Source: Prasinococcaceae sp. CCMP 1430 | Lineage: Eukaryota > Prasinodermophyta > Palmophyllophyceae > Prasinococcales > Prasinococcaceae | DNA length: 64,000 bases | NCBI GenBank assembly: GCA_013416795.1 | Contig: RQSC01001240.1 | Location: 1 to 64,000, forward strand | Direction: 5' to 3' | Part shown: positions 20,701 to 31,214 of the stretch, piece after piece | Layout: each line of letters begins with the position of its first letter | Position numbering within the stretch: the first letter of the stretch is position 1 | Made by a program: the position numbers and the translations under genes | Notes under the pieces: generated by a model | The model's database searches: none | What the model was told of the DNA's origin: nothing | Seen by the model: the letters and a program-made list of their open reading frames with translations, nothing else

Positions 20701-22117
20701 CGTCGCGCGCTTCCACGCTGAAATGCCGCGGGCCGATATCGAGCGGCAGCTCACCCACCCGCCTCCACTCAACCCCGCCATTTGTGCCGCTCGAGTCACC
20801 GGCCGCCCCTGGCTCCGGCCAAATCGATTCGAAGAGCAGCATGCGCTTGTCCTGGCCCTCCTCTGCGAAGGTGAGCTGGTATGGAGAGCCGATGTACTCA
20901 ATGCGGGGGTGCGCGCCGCCAGGGTCGGCATCGATGGCCTGTGGCTTGTGATAGTGGCCGGAGTACACGCCGCGCACGTGACCTCCTGCCGCACCGAAAG
21001 CCGACGGCGCGAGGCCCAGCGCGCTCTGATGCGACTCGTTCACCGCGGCGCCGATCACGTCGGCGTGGCAGAAGACCGCGGTCGGACCTCGCTCGCCGAG
21101 GGACTGCGTCCTGGCCGCAGCTTGCAGGGCGGCGACGATGTCCGAGTGACGCCGGCGGTATGGGAGAAAGACTGAGCCGAGCGCGGCGGTTGGCTCGTCT
21201 ATGACACGGACCAATCCCGGAGGCGCCGCAGCGGCCAGCGCGTCGAGCGAGTGCAGGCGTCCGTCGAGCGATACCATGTCATGATTGCCGGCGAGGATGA
21301 TGGTGGGCACCTCCCACTGCGCGAAGAGTCTCACGGCGTCTGCGAGGGGCGCGACGGGGATGGCGCCCCGGGCGTGCCAGAAGTCTCCCTGTAAGTCGAG
21401 AGTCGAGGGCGCGGGAGCGGTCGTGGGTGCGTGCAGCGCGCGGGTGGTCTCGCGCGTCAGACGCGTCCCAGCCACGCGGAAGCGCCGGCGGCGGCGCGGA
21501 GGCGCCTGAGGCGCTGCGCCACGCACCAGGAGAAGAACCCCACCGCCTCTTGCGCGCGCGTGCTCGTGCGCGGCGCGCAGGCTCGCGCACGCGAGCGAGC
21601 GCGTGCGCGCACACATGTGCACGTCCGAGAGGGCCACCCACTCGCGCACGCGCGCAAAGCGCGCATCCGCCTCCAGCTCGTGCGTCGGAAGCGAGTCCGC
21701 TGCAGCCGCCGCGCCGTCCGCGGCGAACGTCCTGCGCCTCCGACGCGCGCGCAGGCCCGAGGCCCGTGTGCGCGAGGGAGGACGAGCGCGCGAGCGCGCG
21801 CGAGCTGGCGTGCCGCGGCAAGCGCCATGCTGCGCACGCGCACGAGCGCGCGCGCACGGGCGCACAGGCGCGCGCCCTGCACCCAGAGTGGTCGCGCTCG
21901 TTGCGAGCCCGCCGTTTTGCGTGTTTCGCGCGCGCGCGGCCGAGTCGTCCGGCCCGCCCGGCGCGTCGCCACATTTCTCGCGCGCGGCGCGCAGGGGCCA
22001 CGTGCTGGGCCCTCGCGCGTGGGGCACTCGTGCTGTTGCCTCCATTCGCGGTCCCACTGCGCGGGCAGCGCCCGCGGGGGTGGGCGCGGCGGCCACCGTG
22101 CCCCTTCGCGAGGCCAT
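17767..22117 (-). CDS. SbcD-SbcC (Mre11-Rad50-like) fusion: nuclease plus zinc-hook ATPase
   Basis: One minus-strand gene. First a calcineurin-like phosphoesterase: LSDVHMC (metal site 1), GDFWHARG (site 2), ILAGNHDMVSLDG, FCHADVIGAA and GVYSGHYHKPQ (last metal His). Then an SbcC/Rad50 ATPase: VRFSSVTVEGFGPFANEV, a P-loop split by an intron (GSN...AGKTSL), Q-loop AFHGQH, about 400 residues of Ala/Glu-rich coiled coil with a CDRC zinc hook, a second coiled coil, signature QCSGGERRRVALAL and Walker B LLVLDEALAHLDEDG. Such complexes process DNA ends. Introns: 21389-21526 (GTGCGT...ACAG), 18593-18729 (GTGCGTGC...CCAG, phase-matched), and 19973-20124, whose acceptor is normal but whose donor lacks GT. 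The N-terminus is uncertain: a basic Ala/Arg-rich leader could be an organelle signal, and its ATG at 22117 overlaps the ATG of the divergent gene. Confidence 0.82.
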
Positions 22118-23444
22118 GTTCTCGTGCTGCCTCCCATTTGCGGGCTTCGGCGGCGCCGCCGCGGACGAGCCCCCTTCTGAGGAGCAGCTTCTGATCGACG
22201 CGGCGGAGGCACGCGTGGCGCGGAAGATCGCGGAGGAAGCGCGCGCCGAGGCGTCGACTGAGTGGCGCGACCGTGCACGCGCGGCTCTCGCACGCGCGCG
22301 CTGGCTCGTCGGCTATGAGGACGTGAGCGCAGACGAGGACAGCGACGAAGACGCAGACGCGGAGAGCAAACACGCACACCCGCCACCGAGCGATAGCGGA
22401 GTAGCTGGTGGCGCGCACGCCCAAAGAGCCGAGCCAGAGCACACGCACGCAGCGTGGCAGTGGCATGCATGCGAGCCCGACGCACGCGGCGACGACCAGC
22501 TCGCTCTTGCGTGCGCAGGCGCGCCCGATGCGTGCACGCGCAAGCACTTGGCTCTTGCGTGCGTCCTCGCGCACCCCGACACAAGCGCCCGCGCACGAGC
22601 GCGCGCAGCATGCGTGGACACGCACACGCGCGTGGCGGCGTACCGTGCCATGCGTGAGACGTTCGTGCGCACGCATGGCCTCGGCGAGCTACGCGTTCAT
22701 GCAGACCCTCCGTCAACCAAATTCTGGTACGCTCTCGTGCGCGCAAACACTCGTGCGGCTTTGCGAGTACATCTGGACTAACGCATGCGCGCTCGGCGCG
22801 TACGCAGGACGTCGCGAGCCTCGACAGTCTTTGCTCGGCCCCACACGTGTGCGGGTGGTGAGAGCTGGCAGGGCGTCGCGCTCGCGTACGGGAGCACAGG
22901 TGGGTACTAGCAGATGGGCTGCCCATTTGCGTCATGCGCGCAGCGTGCGCATCTGCCTGCTGGACGTTGATGGCACTAGACTCAGCTGACACGCTCATTT
23001 TCGTACCCAGCCGAGGCGGTGGCGTCGGCGAGTCGCCTCACGTCGCATGAGCGCACGTTGGCGTCCCCACGGACGACGCTACTCGTGCCTCCAGCGCGCA
23101 GGAACGCAAACCTGGCGCGCGCGCGCGCAGTTCTCGCGCGTGATCCCGAGAGCGGACGGCTGCTCTGCCTCTACGACAACGACAGCAGCGACGCGCGCGA
23201 GAGTTTTGCTCGAGCGGCGAAGACTCGGAGGGCCTCCGCTCGCGCGGCGGTGTTACATGCGGCGCGAGTCGACGATGCCTTTGTCGGCAGCGCTGCTGTG
23301 TCCGCGTGCGAGTATTACCTCGGCGCCGCGTCGGGCGACGCCGTGAATGCGCGCAAGCTCATGAGCGAAGACAGACGCTGGGAGGAGAGCCACGCGCGCG
23401 CACGCGAGCACCTGGGCTCAGCTGTGCTCTTGCCGCTCTCTTAA
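22116..23444 (+). CDS. Unknown protein, probably two or more exons
   Basis: Opens MFSCCLPFAGFGG at 22116, then a charged helical part (EEQLLIDAAEARVARKIAEE) up to WLVGYEDV. The following 22320-22640 is rich in His/Ala/Arg codons and may be an intron (GTGAGC at 22323) or low-complexity coding. YRAMRETFVRTHGLGELRV to 22779 and the frame 23011-23444 (after the acceptor cgtacccag at 23002-23010; ends AREHLGSAVLLPLS) look like further exons. The Cys pair at residues 4-5 could be a lipidation site. I recognise no family. The gene stops only 12 bp from the stop of the convergent glycosyltransferase. Exon structure is tentative. Confidence 0.4.
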
Positions 23445-23456
23445 GCACCCTCTTTG

Positions 23457-25631
23457 CTAGCCTCCCCACCAATGCGCAGTCCCGGCGGCAATTTCGCACC
23501 CGCTGTATACGTTGGTGCCGGCATTGTACTGCACGCACTCGTTCATGCCGCGCAGCAAAGAGCGGCTGCGGTCGCGACATGCCCCTCGCACGACTGCAGC
23601 GGCTGCGCGTGCTGTGCGGCATTCGTGGGTCCCGTCTCCAAGCTCGGCCGCACGAAGCGCCGAGTCGCCTTCGTGGTCACCGACACGTCGGAGCAAGAGT
23701 TTGGGGACCGGGTAGAACGCCATTTCCGAGGGCTTGCAACAGAGCAAGTCGCACACGCGCGCGAGTTCATCCGTGGCCACAACAGCGCTCGTCACGTCAC
23801 CAGGAGGGAACGCGATGAGGGTCACCCGCGCGTACGTGCTGGCGACTACTTCGGCACCGTCGCCTCCTTCGGCACGCGCACGCCCACTCGCTTGCTGGAT
23901 GCGCGCGCTGTCGGCGCGCATCCTCTGCGCAAGGTCACGCACGCCCTCCATAGTATCGATGAGGTCGAGCTGCTTGTGCGCGTCGCTGAGGTCGTTTTGG
24001 GAGCCAACGAGTCCAGAAGCTACGAGCGCATCGACGAACGCTTTTTCCATGTGCGCGTGATCGCCAGCGTTGAGCACGAGTTCCACCTCGCCTGCATGCA
24101 CCCCGTCTGCGAGATGCCCGATGAGGTCGGTTATGAATTGCCTTTGTGCGCCGGCGCCCCCGACGGGAAGCAGCAAGCGCAGCGGTGCACACGCGTTGCA
24201 GCGCGCGAGACGCAACTCGCAGTCGGTGTATAGGTTGACGACCATGTCTCTCGGGACCCAATGGCCGGCCAGTGAGATGCTCTCGGGCGGCACTCCCATG
24301 CGTAGCAGCTGGTGGTACGTCGCTGGCCCTTGCACCAGGTTGAGCGCGCCCGGCACCACCACGAACCACTGTGCGTGGTTGTCGATCACGAGATTGATGA
24401 CTTTGGAAAAACCTGCGGCGACGGCCGCGAGGCCAACCAGGCAGTGCGTCGCCACTACGGGCAGATCCCGGGGCACGCCGTCCAGCAGCGGTGTGAGGTG
24501 CGCCGCTGCGATTAGTGCGGCGACGCGCAGCGCGTCAGGGTTGGCCGAACCCGCCCCATCATCGCCATCGCTGCCATAACTGCCAGCCGTCAGGGTTCCC
24601 CACATGTACTCAATCACCCCTCCCACCTCGCTCGCGACGCGCGACAAGCGCGAGTACAGTCGCTCCCCGTCCCTCAGCACGCGCACGGCCTCGGGCTCGT
24701 CGCTGCTGCCGCGCGCTCGCCCGCGCTGGCCGGCTGCAGCTGGTTGCGCGTGCACATTGAAGCTGGGGCCGTCGAAAGCGGCGCTGGGGGCGAGGAAGTC
24801 AAAGATGTAGCTGCGCCTCGGACGCACCCCAGGACATTCTGCCTCGCTAGACGCAACTCCGTTCGCATCGCTTCTGCTGTCATGGTCGCAGCACCACGAT
24901 GCCAACGCCCTGGCGATGCGCAAATGGCCGTAGCCCATGCGCATTGTCCCCACGAGCACTGCCTCGCCTGGCTCGATGCCTGCGGACGCCATCGTGAGCG
25001 GACCCAGTGCTGTGAGGTGGTCTTTGGCGGCGGCGCCCGCGTCGTCGGTCTGCAGCGCGGCGAGGAGCGGCACGAGCACCGTAGAAACTTGCCACGGCGA
25101 GAGCGCCTCCGCTGCGAGGCCATTGCGACTGAGGTCGTCGCCCTCTGACGGGGCAGCCTCATCAACGCCGAGTGGCATTGCTTGACTGCATTGTTGCGGT
25201 TGTGACTGCCTGCTTCGCGCTTGCTGTTGTGGCCCACGGGGCGTGGTGATCGTTCTGAGGAGCAGAGCGCGCAGGGCGCCCAGCGCGCCGCGCGCCACGC
25301 TGCCGGTGAGGACGCGCATGACGAGCACGCACTTGCCGCGCGTGAGCGCCGATGGGCGCCGCGGGCGACCGTCCTCCTCTCCTTCTTGCCCTGGAGACCA
25401 ACGCCCGCCAGGCTGGGCGCCCATGATGAAGTCGTCGATGTCAGCGGCGCGCGCACCGAAATCCTCCAGCAGCTCGTCGTACTCGACGCTCAGTAGCAGG
25501 ACCATCAGCAGCAGCGCCAGCAGCACTGCCCCAGCCACCAGGAGCGCGCCGACCGCCGCCGCTGCGACCGGCATCATCGCGACCGCCAGCGTCCTCGCGG
25601 CGCGCGCGAGGTCGCCCACGACGGCGTCCAT
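23457..25631 (-). CDS. Membrane glycosyltransferase-like protein, GT28/MGDG-synthase-like fold
   Basis: Single open frame of about 724 residues from the ATG at 25631. Residues about 10-60 are very hydrophobic (AVGALLVAGAVLLALLLMVL) and form one or two membrane spans. The middle has a G-x-G-H donor loop, VGTMRMGYGHLRIARALASW, then THCLVGLAAVAAGFSKVINL, IDNHAQWF, LLRMGVPPESISLAGHWVP and LRLLLPVGGAG. The order matches GT28-type enzymes such as plastid MGDG synthase (GGGH loop, D-x-H strand, G-V/I turn, then a Gly-rich loop). A C-terminal CKPSEMAFYPVPKLLLRRVG and DHEGDSALRAAELGDGTHE is strongly patterned and is probably the sugar-nucleotide site. A lipid or other acceptor glycosyl transfer on a membrane is a fair inference; the acceptor is unknown. 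An ATG further upstream is in frame, but its leader is not persuasive. Confidence 0.55.
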   Translation of the reverse strand: MDAVVGDLARAARTLAVAMMPVAAAAVGALLVAGAVLLALLLMVLLLSVEYDELLEDFGARAADIDDFIMGAQPGGRWSPGQEGEEDGRPRRPSALTRGKCVLVMRVLTGSVARGALGALRALLLRTITTPRGPQQQARSRQSQPQQCSQAMPLGVDEAAPSEGDDLSRNGLAAEALSPWQVSTVLVPLLAALQTDDAGAAAKDHLTALGPLTMASAGIEPGEAVLVGTMRMGYGHLRIARALASWCCDHDSRSDANGVASSEAECPGVRPRRSYIFDFLAPSAAFDGPSFNVHAQPAAAGQRGRARGSSDEPEAVRVLRDGERLYSRLSRVASEVGGVIEYMWGTLTAGSYGSDGDDGAGSANPDALRVAALIAAAHLTPLLDGVPRDLPVVATHCLVGLAAVAAGFSKVINLVIDNHAQWFVVVPGALNLVQGPATYHQLLRMGVPPESISLAGHWVPRDMVVNLYTDCELRLARCNACAPLRLLLPVGGAGAQRQFITDLIGHLADGVHAGEVELVLNAGDHAHMEKAFVDALVASGLVGSQNDLSDAHKQLDLIDTMEGVRDLAQRMRADSARIQQASGRARAEGGDGAEVVASTYARVTLIAFPPGDVTSAVVATDELARVCDLLCCKPSEMAFYPVPKLLLRRVGDHEGDSALRAAELGDGTHECRTARAAAAVVRGACRDRSRSLLRGMNECVQYNAGTNVYSGCEIAAGTAHWWGG

Positions 25632-25913
25632 CGTCCTCTGCTTCGACGATGGAGCTCGCGCAGATGGCGCGCGTCCGGCGCGCGCCGCGTCCGGAGCGCG
25701 GCGCGCGCGCGCTCTGCCGCCTGGCGCGCCCTCGTGCGGTGCGTGCGGACACCGCACACCCTCCGCCTGACCGCACATGCATGTGCCCCCCGTCGCCAAC
25801 AGCCCACCGCCGCTGCCGCTGCCGCTGCCGATGCGCTGCACTCCGAGCTGGCGCACTCAGCGCACTGCCTCATCGTCATGGTATCGTGTGACCATACGTC
25901 GTCTTCCCGGAGC

Positions 25914-25947
25914 GCAGCCCGGGGCAGCCCGGGGCAGCCCGGGGCAG
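25914..25947. repeat. 10-bp tandem repeat (gcagcccggg)
   Basis: Three perfect copies of a 10-bp unit plus a partial fourth, in the divergent promoter region. Confidence 0.95.
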
Positions 25948-26624
25948 GCCTACGCAGCCCTGGCCCCTGAGGCCCCGAGTAAACCCACCCCCGCGTGAGC
26001 TGATCCGGGGGAGGGGGGGGGGCGTGGGGCACCCTGCCATTGGCCAGCGCCGCTGCGTGAGGCGCTGGGCTGCGTTCGGCGTGGCGGCGACGCCCAGCCG
26101 GTGCCCCGGCCAGCCGGTGGCGTTTGACGGCCGAGCATCTCCTTCGTACGGCGCAGTATCTTTATCGCAGAAGGCGTGGAATGTGATGGCGCCGGCCGGC
26201 GGCGTTGCTGTTGTTGTGATTGTGCGGTCGCGAGTGCGCGCCGCCGCGCATTTTTCCGCGCGCCACACAGCGCGCGGGCCGCCGCGGGGCGGCGCGGGGC
26301 GACGCGTCGTCGCGCCCTGCCCGTACGCGCGCGCTGTGGCAGGCCGAGTCGAATTTCGAACAAGCTTCAGTCAGGTCCCGGCAGGACCAACAAAAAATGG
26401 GACGTCAAGGGTTTCACCATCAAACAGGGTTTACAGTATTGTCAGTCAGCTCAAGCTCAGTCCCGTCAGCCTCTCCCGTCCGGTCATGAGTCGATCCACG
26501 GCGAAGATGATCCGGAATCCATCGGGGGTGCGCGCGGAGTCGGGGTGTGTGTCGCCTCGCTCTTCGCCGCCCCAGAAAGTCCCATTTGCGTCCGCGTCAA
26601 TCAAATCGCTCGGCACGCGCGCAC

Positions 26625-26644
26625 TCGATCGATCGATCGATCGA
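26625..26644. repeat. (GATC)n microsatellite
   Basis: About five tandem copies of the self-complementary tetranucleotide. Confidence 0.95.
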
Positions 26645-26853
26645 GCACGCCCAAACGATCGAGCGAGCACGGCACAAACGAAGGGAGGGGCGGGGCGGCG
26701 CGCGGCCGTCGACGCGCCCCGCGGACGGTGGGGGGGGGGGCGTGCGACGCCTTCGTTCACACTCACCGCATTTTGTGGGTTGCTGCTACTCGCTTGGCGG
26801 TGCCGCCATCAGGCAGATACCACGGCCCGCCAGTGGCCGCGGCAGGCACAAAT

Positions 26854-29800
26854 ATGGACAGCGCCGTCATGGAGGAGGCTGAGGTGCTGGGCGGCGAAGG
26901 CGGCCGCGGTGGCGGTTCGAACGAGGGACTCGGAAGCGACGGTGGCGACGACGGGAGGCCCGCGCCGAGGAGCTTGCTCAAGGCACGCGCTGCGCTCTCC
27001 GATGGCGCGCTGGAGGGAGCCTTTGGCGGCGCGCGTGAGGCGCTCGGCGCAGCTGGCGGCGCCGAGGCGCTCGCCGCACGCGCGGCGGCCGCTGCGGACA
27101 TGCTCCTCGACGCGGCCGAGGCGCGCGGCGCGCTCTCCAGAACGATTGCAGGCGCGGGGAGGCGGTTGCTCGGTGAGTGCGCGTGCGCCCGTGCGCCGCG
27201 ACAGGCGCGCCCACATCAATAGTATTCGGCGTCGGGTGGCGCGCGCCCGGCCGGCTGGTTGAACAAAAGCGCCGTGGTGGCGCCCATGCATGTATCGTCA
27301 CGCGCACTGCTGACACGCGCAACGCTCGCGCGCGCGCGCCCACAACACGCATTGCGCGAGCCAGACGCGCTGAGCGGCCTGGTAGCTGAGGTCTACGGCC
27401 GCTTCACCGCCTCGGGCATCAGCATCGAGGCGACCGCCATCTCATGGAAAAACGCCGCTCTCGAATCTAAGCTGGCTACCAGCGCAGCCACCGCCGCCGA
27501 GGCGCTCTCCGCGCGCGCGGCAGACGCATATGGCGCGCGTGCCGAGGCAGCCGCGGGCGACTTCAAGGCGCTCGTGAAACAGCGCGGCGTGTTCGCTGCC
27601 GCCGACCTCACCGCGGCCGCCTCCAAGTCACTGGAGAGCGACGAGTACGCCATCAGCGCCGACGAGGCGCGATCCAGGCTCACGGACGCCGCCACAGAGC
27701 TCGCTACCGTCGAGGGCGTCTCCGAGACGCTCGCAGGACTCAAGGAGGCTGCGAGTAGCGTAGGCATTGACGTCGAGGGCGGGTTCAAAGCCGTGAAGAG
27801 CCTCGTTGCGACTGTCAACGAGGATGTTGATGGCGAGGGCGAGAAAGACACCGAGGAGATGGATGGCCCGCCACTCAGAAAGAAGTCGTCGTCCATTGTG
27901 AACAGCATCGATGGCGTCGTCAGCAGCGCAGCGAGCGCCCTGTCATCAATGTCGCGCGACGATCTCCGCGGGCGGGCGGAGAGCTGGCTGCAGCGCCCGC
28001 TGACGCCTGCCGAAGAAGGCGTCGTTGACTCGGCACTGGCACTGTGGGACGAGCTCGCAAAGGCGCCACTGGCAGCTCGCTTTGGCAAGGCCTTCGTCGC
28101 CGCAGCGCGCAAGATGCGGCAGTACGCAAAAGAGGTGGAGGAGGCGGCTGCGAACAAGACAGGGGGACCAGAGCTCAGTCTGCGGAGCGCTGCCAGCGGT
28201 GCCGGTGATGCCTGGGCACGCCTCGCGGACGAGCGCGCCGAGCTGTGCGAGTGTGTCCGCCTTCTTAAACCTTCTGCGCTCGCATTCGTGGACGCAATCA
28301 ATGACGTCGCCTGCAACGAGTTGCTCCCGGGCCTCACCCTGCCACGCTTCGACGGCATCAGCGACTCGCCGATTGGACGCATTTGCTATCACGTGGGCTC
28401 ACTCGAGTTTTCGAAGGTGAGCTTCGATCCCAAAATGGTGCGCCTCACGTTGCCTAGCTTCGGCGGCGGTGGACCCGGGTCAGAGAGTGCTTGTGGGGGC
28501 GACATCCGCAAAGCAGTACCGCACACCCCGTCGACAGCAAGCGCGGTGATGACGGCAGAGGAGGACTCGGTGGCAAAGATGGAAGGCGCCAGAGGCACTG
28601 CAACGACTGCTGCAACCTCCGGTGATGGCGCCGCGCCTGCGCGGCAGGTGACGGGAGGCGAGGCACCGACCGCAGACAGACAGTCCTTCGGCGAGCTTTT
28701 CGTCCCCGGCATAGGAGTGTGTCTCGAGGGCATTCGATGGCAGTACTCCAAGCGTGGCAACCCGTACGTGCCTCGTGACGATGGGCGCGCACGCGTGGAT
28801 GTCTCTGGGCTGTCGTGTCGCATCGCATATGGCTTCAAGCTCCAAGGCACAACGCTCACGCTTTTGATTCGCTCCGTGACAGTTGAGACCGAGCGCTGCG
28901 ACGTGCGGATTGGCACGGAAGGGGGGTCCAATGCGGTCATGTACAACCTGCTGATGACCCTGATCTCCAAGCGCATGCGCGACGAAATTAGCAACCAGAT
29001 CACGCTGCAGCTGGGAGGCCTCGTCGAAAGCATCTCGAACCTCATCAGGCCGTATGCAGCGGGCGTGATCGAGGTCGCGCACACGCTCGAACAGCCACCA
29101 CCAGAGCCGGTCTTCGTCTCGCCTTACCAAACGAAGCAGCTCGTCGCCGGGAAGGTCCATGTGCTCGACGACGTGGAGACAGGCCACTTCTTGAAGAGCT
29201 TGCCTGACCAGCCGCGTCTTGTATACTTTGCTCAGGCTGCGGATGGTGGCGACGCCGACACCACCCGCGGAGTGGCTCCCGAGTGGCTGTGCAAGCTGTC
29301 GGAGCGTCTCGGCGACGGCATGCTGATTGCGTACGTGCCCTTTGCAAACAAACGTGTGCGGCGGGAGCTCGGCGCGGCCTACTACGACACGCGCTCATTG
29401 CCTGAGGCGGTGCTCATGCCTCACTCCGCGCCAGGCGGCGAGCCGATGTGGGCTCGAGGAGCTGCAGATGCGGCGCCCGAGGCAATCGAGCAGCTGTGTG
29501 CTCCCTTCAGCTGGGCACCCAATCGCGTGGTTGCTATGGACAACACGACGAACGCCGACGTGCTGCTCGCGCGTCCCATGCGGCATGTGTTGGTGATAAT
29601 GTTCACCTCGCAGGACCCGCCACCGAAGGCCTTCAGAGAGCTCGCTCGCCGCCACGCCGAGCACGCCGCCGAATCAGAAGGCGCTGAGCTGGCGCCGGCG
29701 TTGTTTGCCAGCGTCCACGTGCCTACGCAGCCCGAGCTCGTCGCGCGTTTTGGCGTCGACAGGAGCCCACGCGTGGCCTTTGTACCCGCTGTCACCTCGC

Positions 29801-31070
29801 GCGCTCCGTCTGGACGCTCCACCAAGGTGCGTCGGCGCATGGTCGTGCCAGTGGGTAAATTGCCTTGCGCGCGGGACACGCCGCCACTGGCAGCTGCTCT
29901 GGCTGGCGCGTCTCCTCACTGTCCATTTTGCGCACGCATCGTACTGACGGCTGGATGCCTGCGCGCCACGTCCCGCGCGCGCGCGCGCAGTACGAGTTCA
30001 TGGAGATGCCGGTGACTCCGCGCAATGTCGAGGTCAGCCTGTCTGATTACGCGGTGCCGTACAGGCACGGTGTTGTCATCGTCACCGAGAAAAACGCCGA
30101 GGCATTCTTTTTGACGAAGGTGAACCGCTTCAAGCTGCTTGTCTGGGGAGACCGAGCCGAAGCTACTCCGGCAGTGCGAGAATTGCAGCTGCGCTATCCG
30201 AAGAAGCTCGTCGTTGGCTACTGTGGCACCGTCGGCGGCGACGATCTACGTGAGCGCTTCGGCTTGCCTCGTGCGGGCCCAGCGGCCATCGCGGCCTTGG
30301 GCCACAGGCTTATTGACATCAAGGCCGAGAAGGAGGCCATGCTAGCCGCTGGGGTGGACAAGCGCCTCGGGCGCGCGGCAAGCTCTGTCGGCGGTTTCTT
30401 TCGCAAGGCTAGCTCCTCCGTGCGCTCCATGACGCAAATCGGAGGTAGCGGGGGGGGCGAATCGGCAGGTGCCACCAGCGGTACCGCGGCGTCGGGAGTG
30501 GGCGCGTCGGCGGGAGCAGAGAGCAGCGGCGCCTCTCGCGGCGGCTTTGGCGGCCTCTTGCGGAAGGCGAGCAGATCGGTCAGCGGGGGTGTTGGTGGCA
30601 TCCTGCGGAGCGCGAGCTCGGACACCAGCGGCGGCGCCCGAGGTGGCGGAGAAGGCACGGACAGTACGAGTCGGGGCTCATCGTCGTTGACGACGCTATT
30701 GCCACTCCAGCAGCCAGCCAAAGCTCTGTCGGCATCCCCCATGGCGGGGCAAGGGAGGGGCGAGTCACCCTCGAAGAACTTGGCGGAAGACATGGAGTCC
30801 GTGCGCCTGAGCGGTTCGGAGTCAGACGCGCCCATACCCAAAGACGAGGACGATGAGGAGGATGAGGCCGACGCGGAGCTGACAGTGCTTGGCGGCAGCA
30901 CAGCTGCGGCTGACGCCGCAACTTGGCTCGCGGGCGGTGTGCCGTTCGAAGTTGAGCATTGCCCGCCACACGAGGCGGCATCCGCCAAGGGCCTCATCGC
31001 TTTTGCTAAGATCTATGCGAGGATGAAGCTGTCAAAGCGCCGCCTATCGAGACTCAATACGGGCACCTAA
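26854..31070 (+). CDS. TULIP/HAM1-like lipid-binding protein with a thioredoxin-like region
   Basis: Exon 1 starts at 26854 and ends at 27172 (CTCG|GTGAGTGC). Exon 2 begins near 27365 or 27386 (both in phase; the second follows tggtag). Exon 2 ends at 29826 (ACCAAG|GTGCGTCG) and exon 3 begins at 29991 (gcgcag|TACGAG), phase 0, intron 164 nt. A long Ala-rich helical N-terminus leads to CNELLPGLTLPRFDGISDSP, ICYHVGSLEFSKVSF, LSCRIAYGFKLQGTTLTL and ISNQITLQLGGLV. These strands resemble the HAM1-like/DUF5923 type of the TULIP lipid-binding fold of membrane-contact proteins. Towards 29590-29790, VLVIMFTSQDPP ... ELVARFGVDRSPRVAFVP looks like a thioredoxin fold with the usual cis-Pro position but no CxxC. 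The C-terminus has Ser/Gly-rich repeats of GGFFRKASSSVRSM type, probably membrane-facing, and an acidic patch. Function is inferred only. Confidence 0.6.
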
Positions 31071-31214
31071 ATGATGTGCGAGGCGGATTTGGCTGGGCAG
31101 TGCTTTCTGTCTGAGTGCGCCTCGCGCCGAGCTGAGTGAGACGAAGTTATACAGAACTTATGGAACAAATATATATACAAAGACGAGCCGATCCGAGCAC
31201 GTCGCGTGCGCACG
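31071..31214. other. Short convergent intergenic spacer
   Basis: 144 bp between the stop codons of the TULIP-like gene (+) and the ABC1 kinase gene (-). It contains a short ATATATAC tract near 31170. Both polyadenylation signals must lie here or inside the neighbour. Confidence 0.7.

Larger units (their letters stand above)
25632..26853. other. Divergent promoter region with short repeats
   Basis: About 1.2 kb between two genes that start away from each other. It holds a 10-bp tandem repeat at 25914, a G-rich tract near 26005-26025, a (GATC)n stretch at 26625 and a G-run near 26730. I see no convincing coding sequence. Confidence 0.5.
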
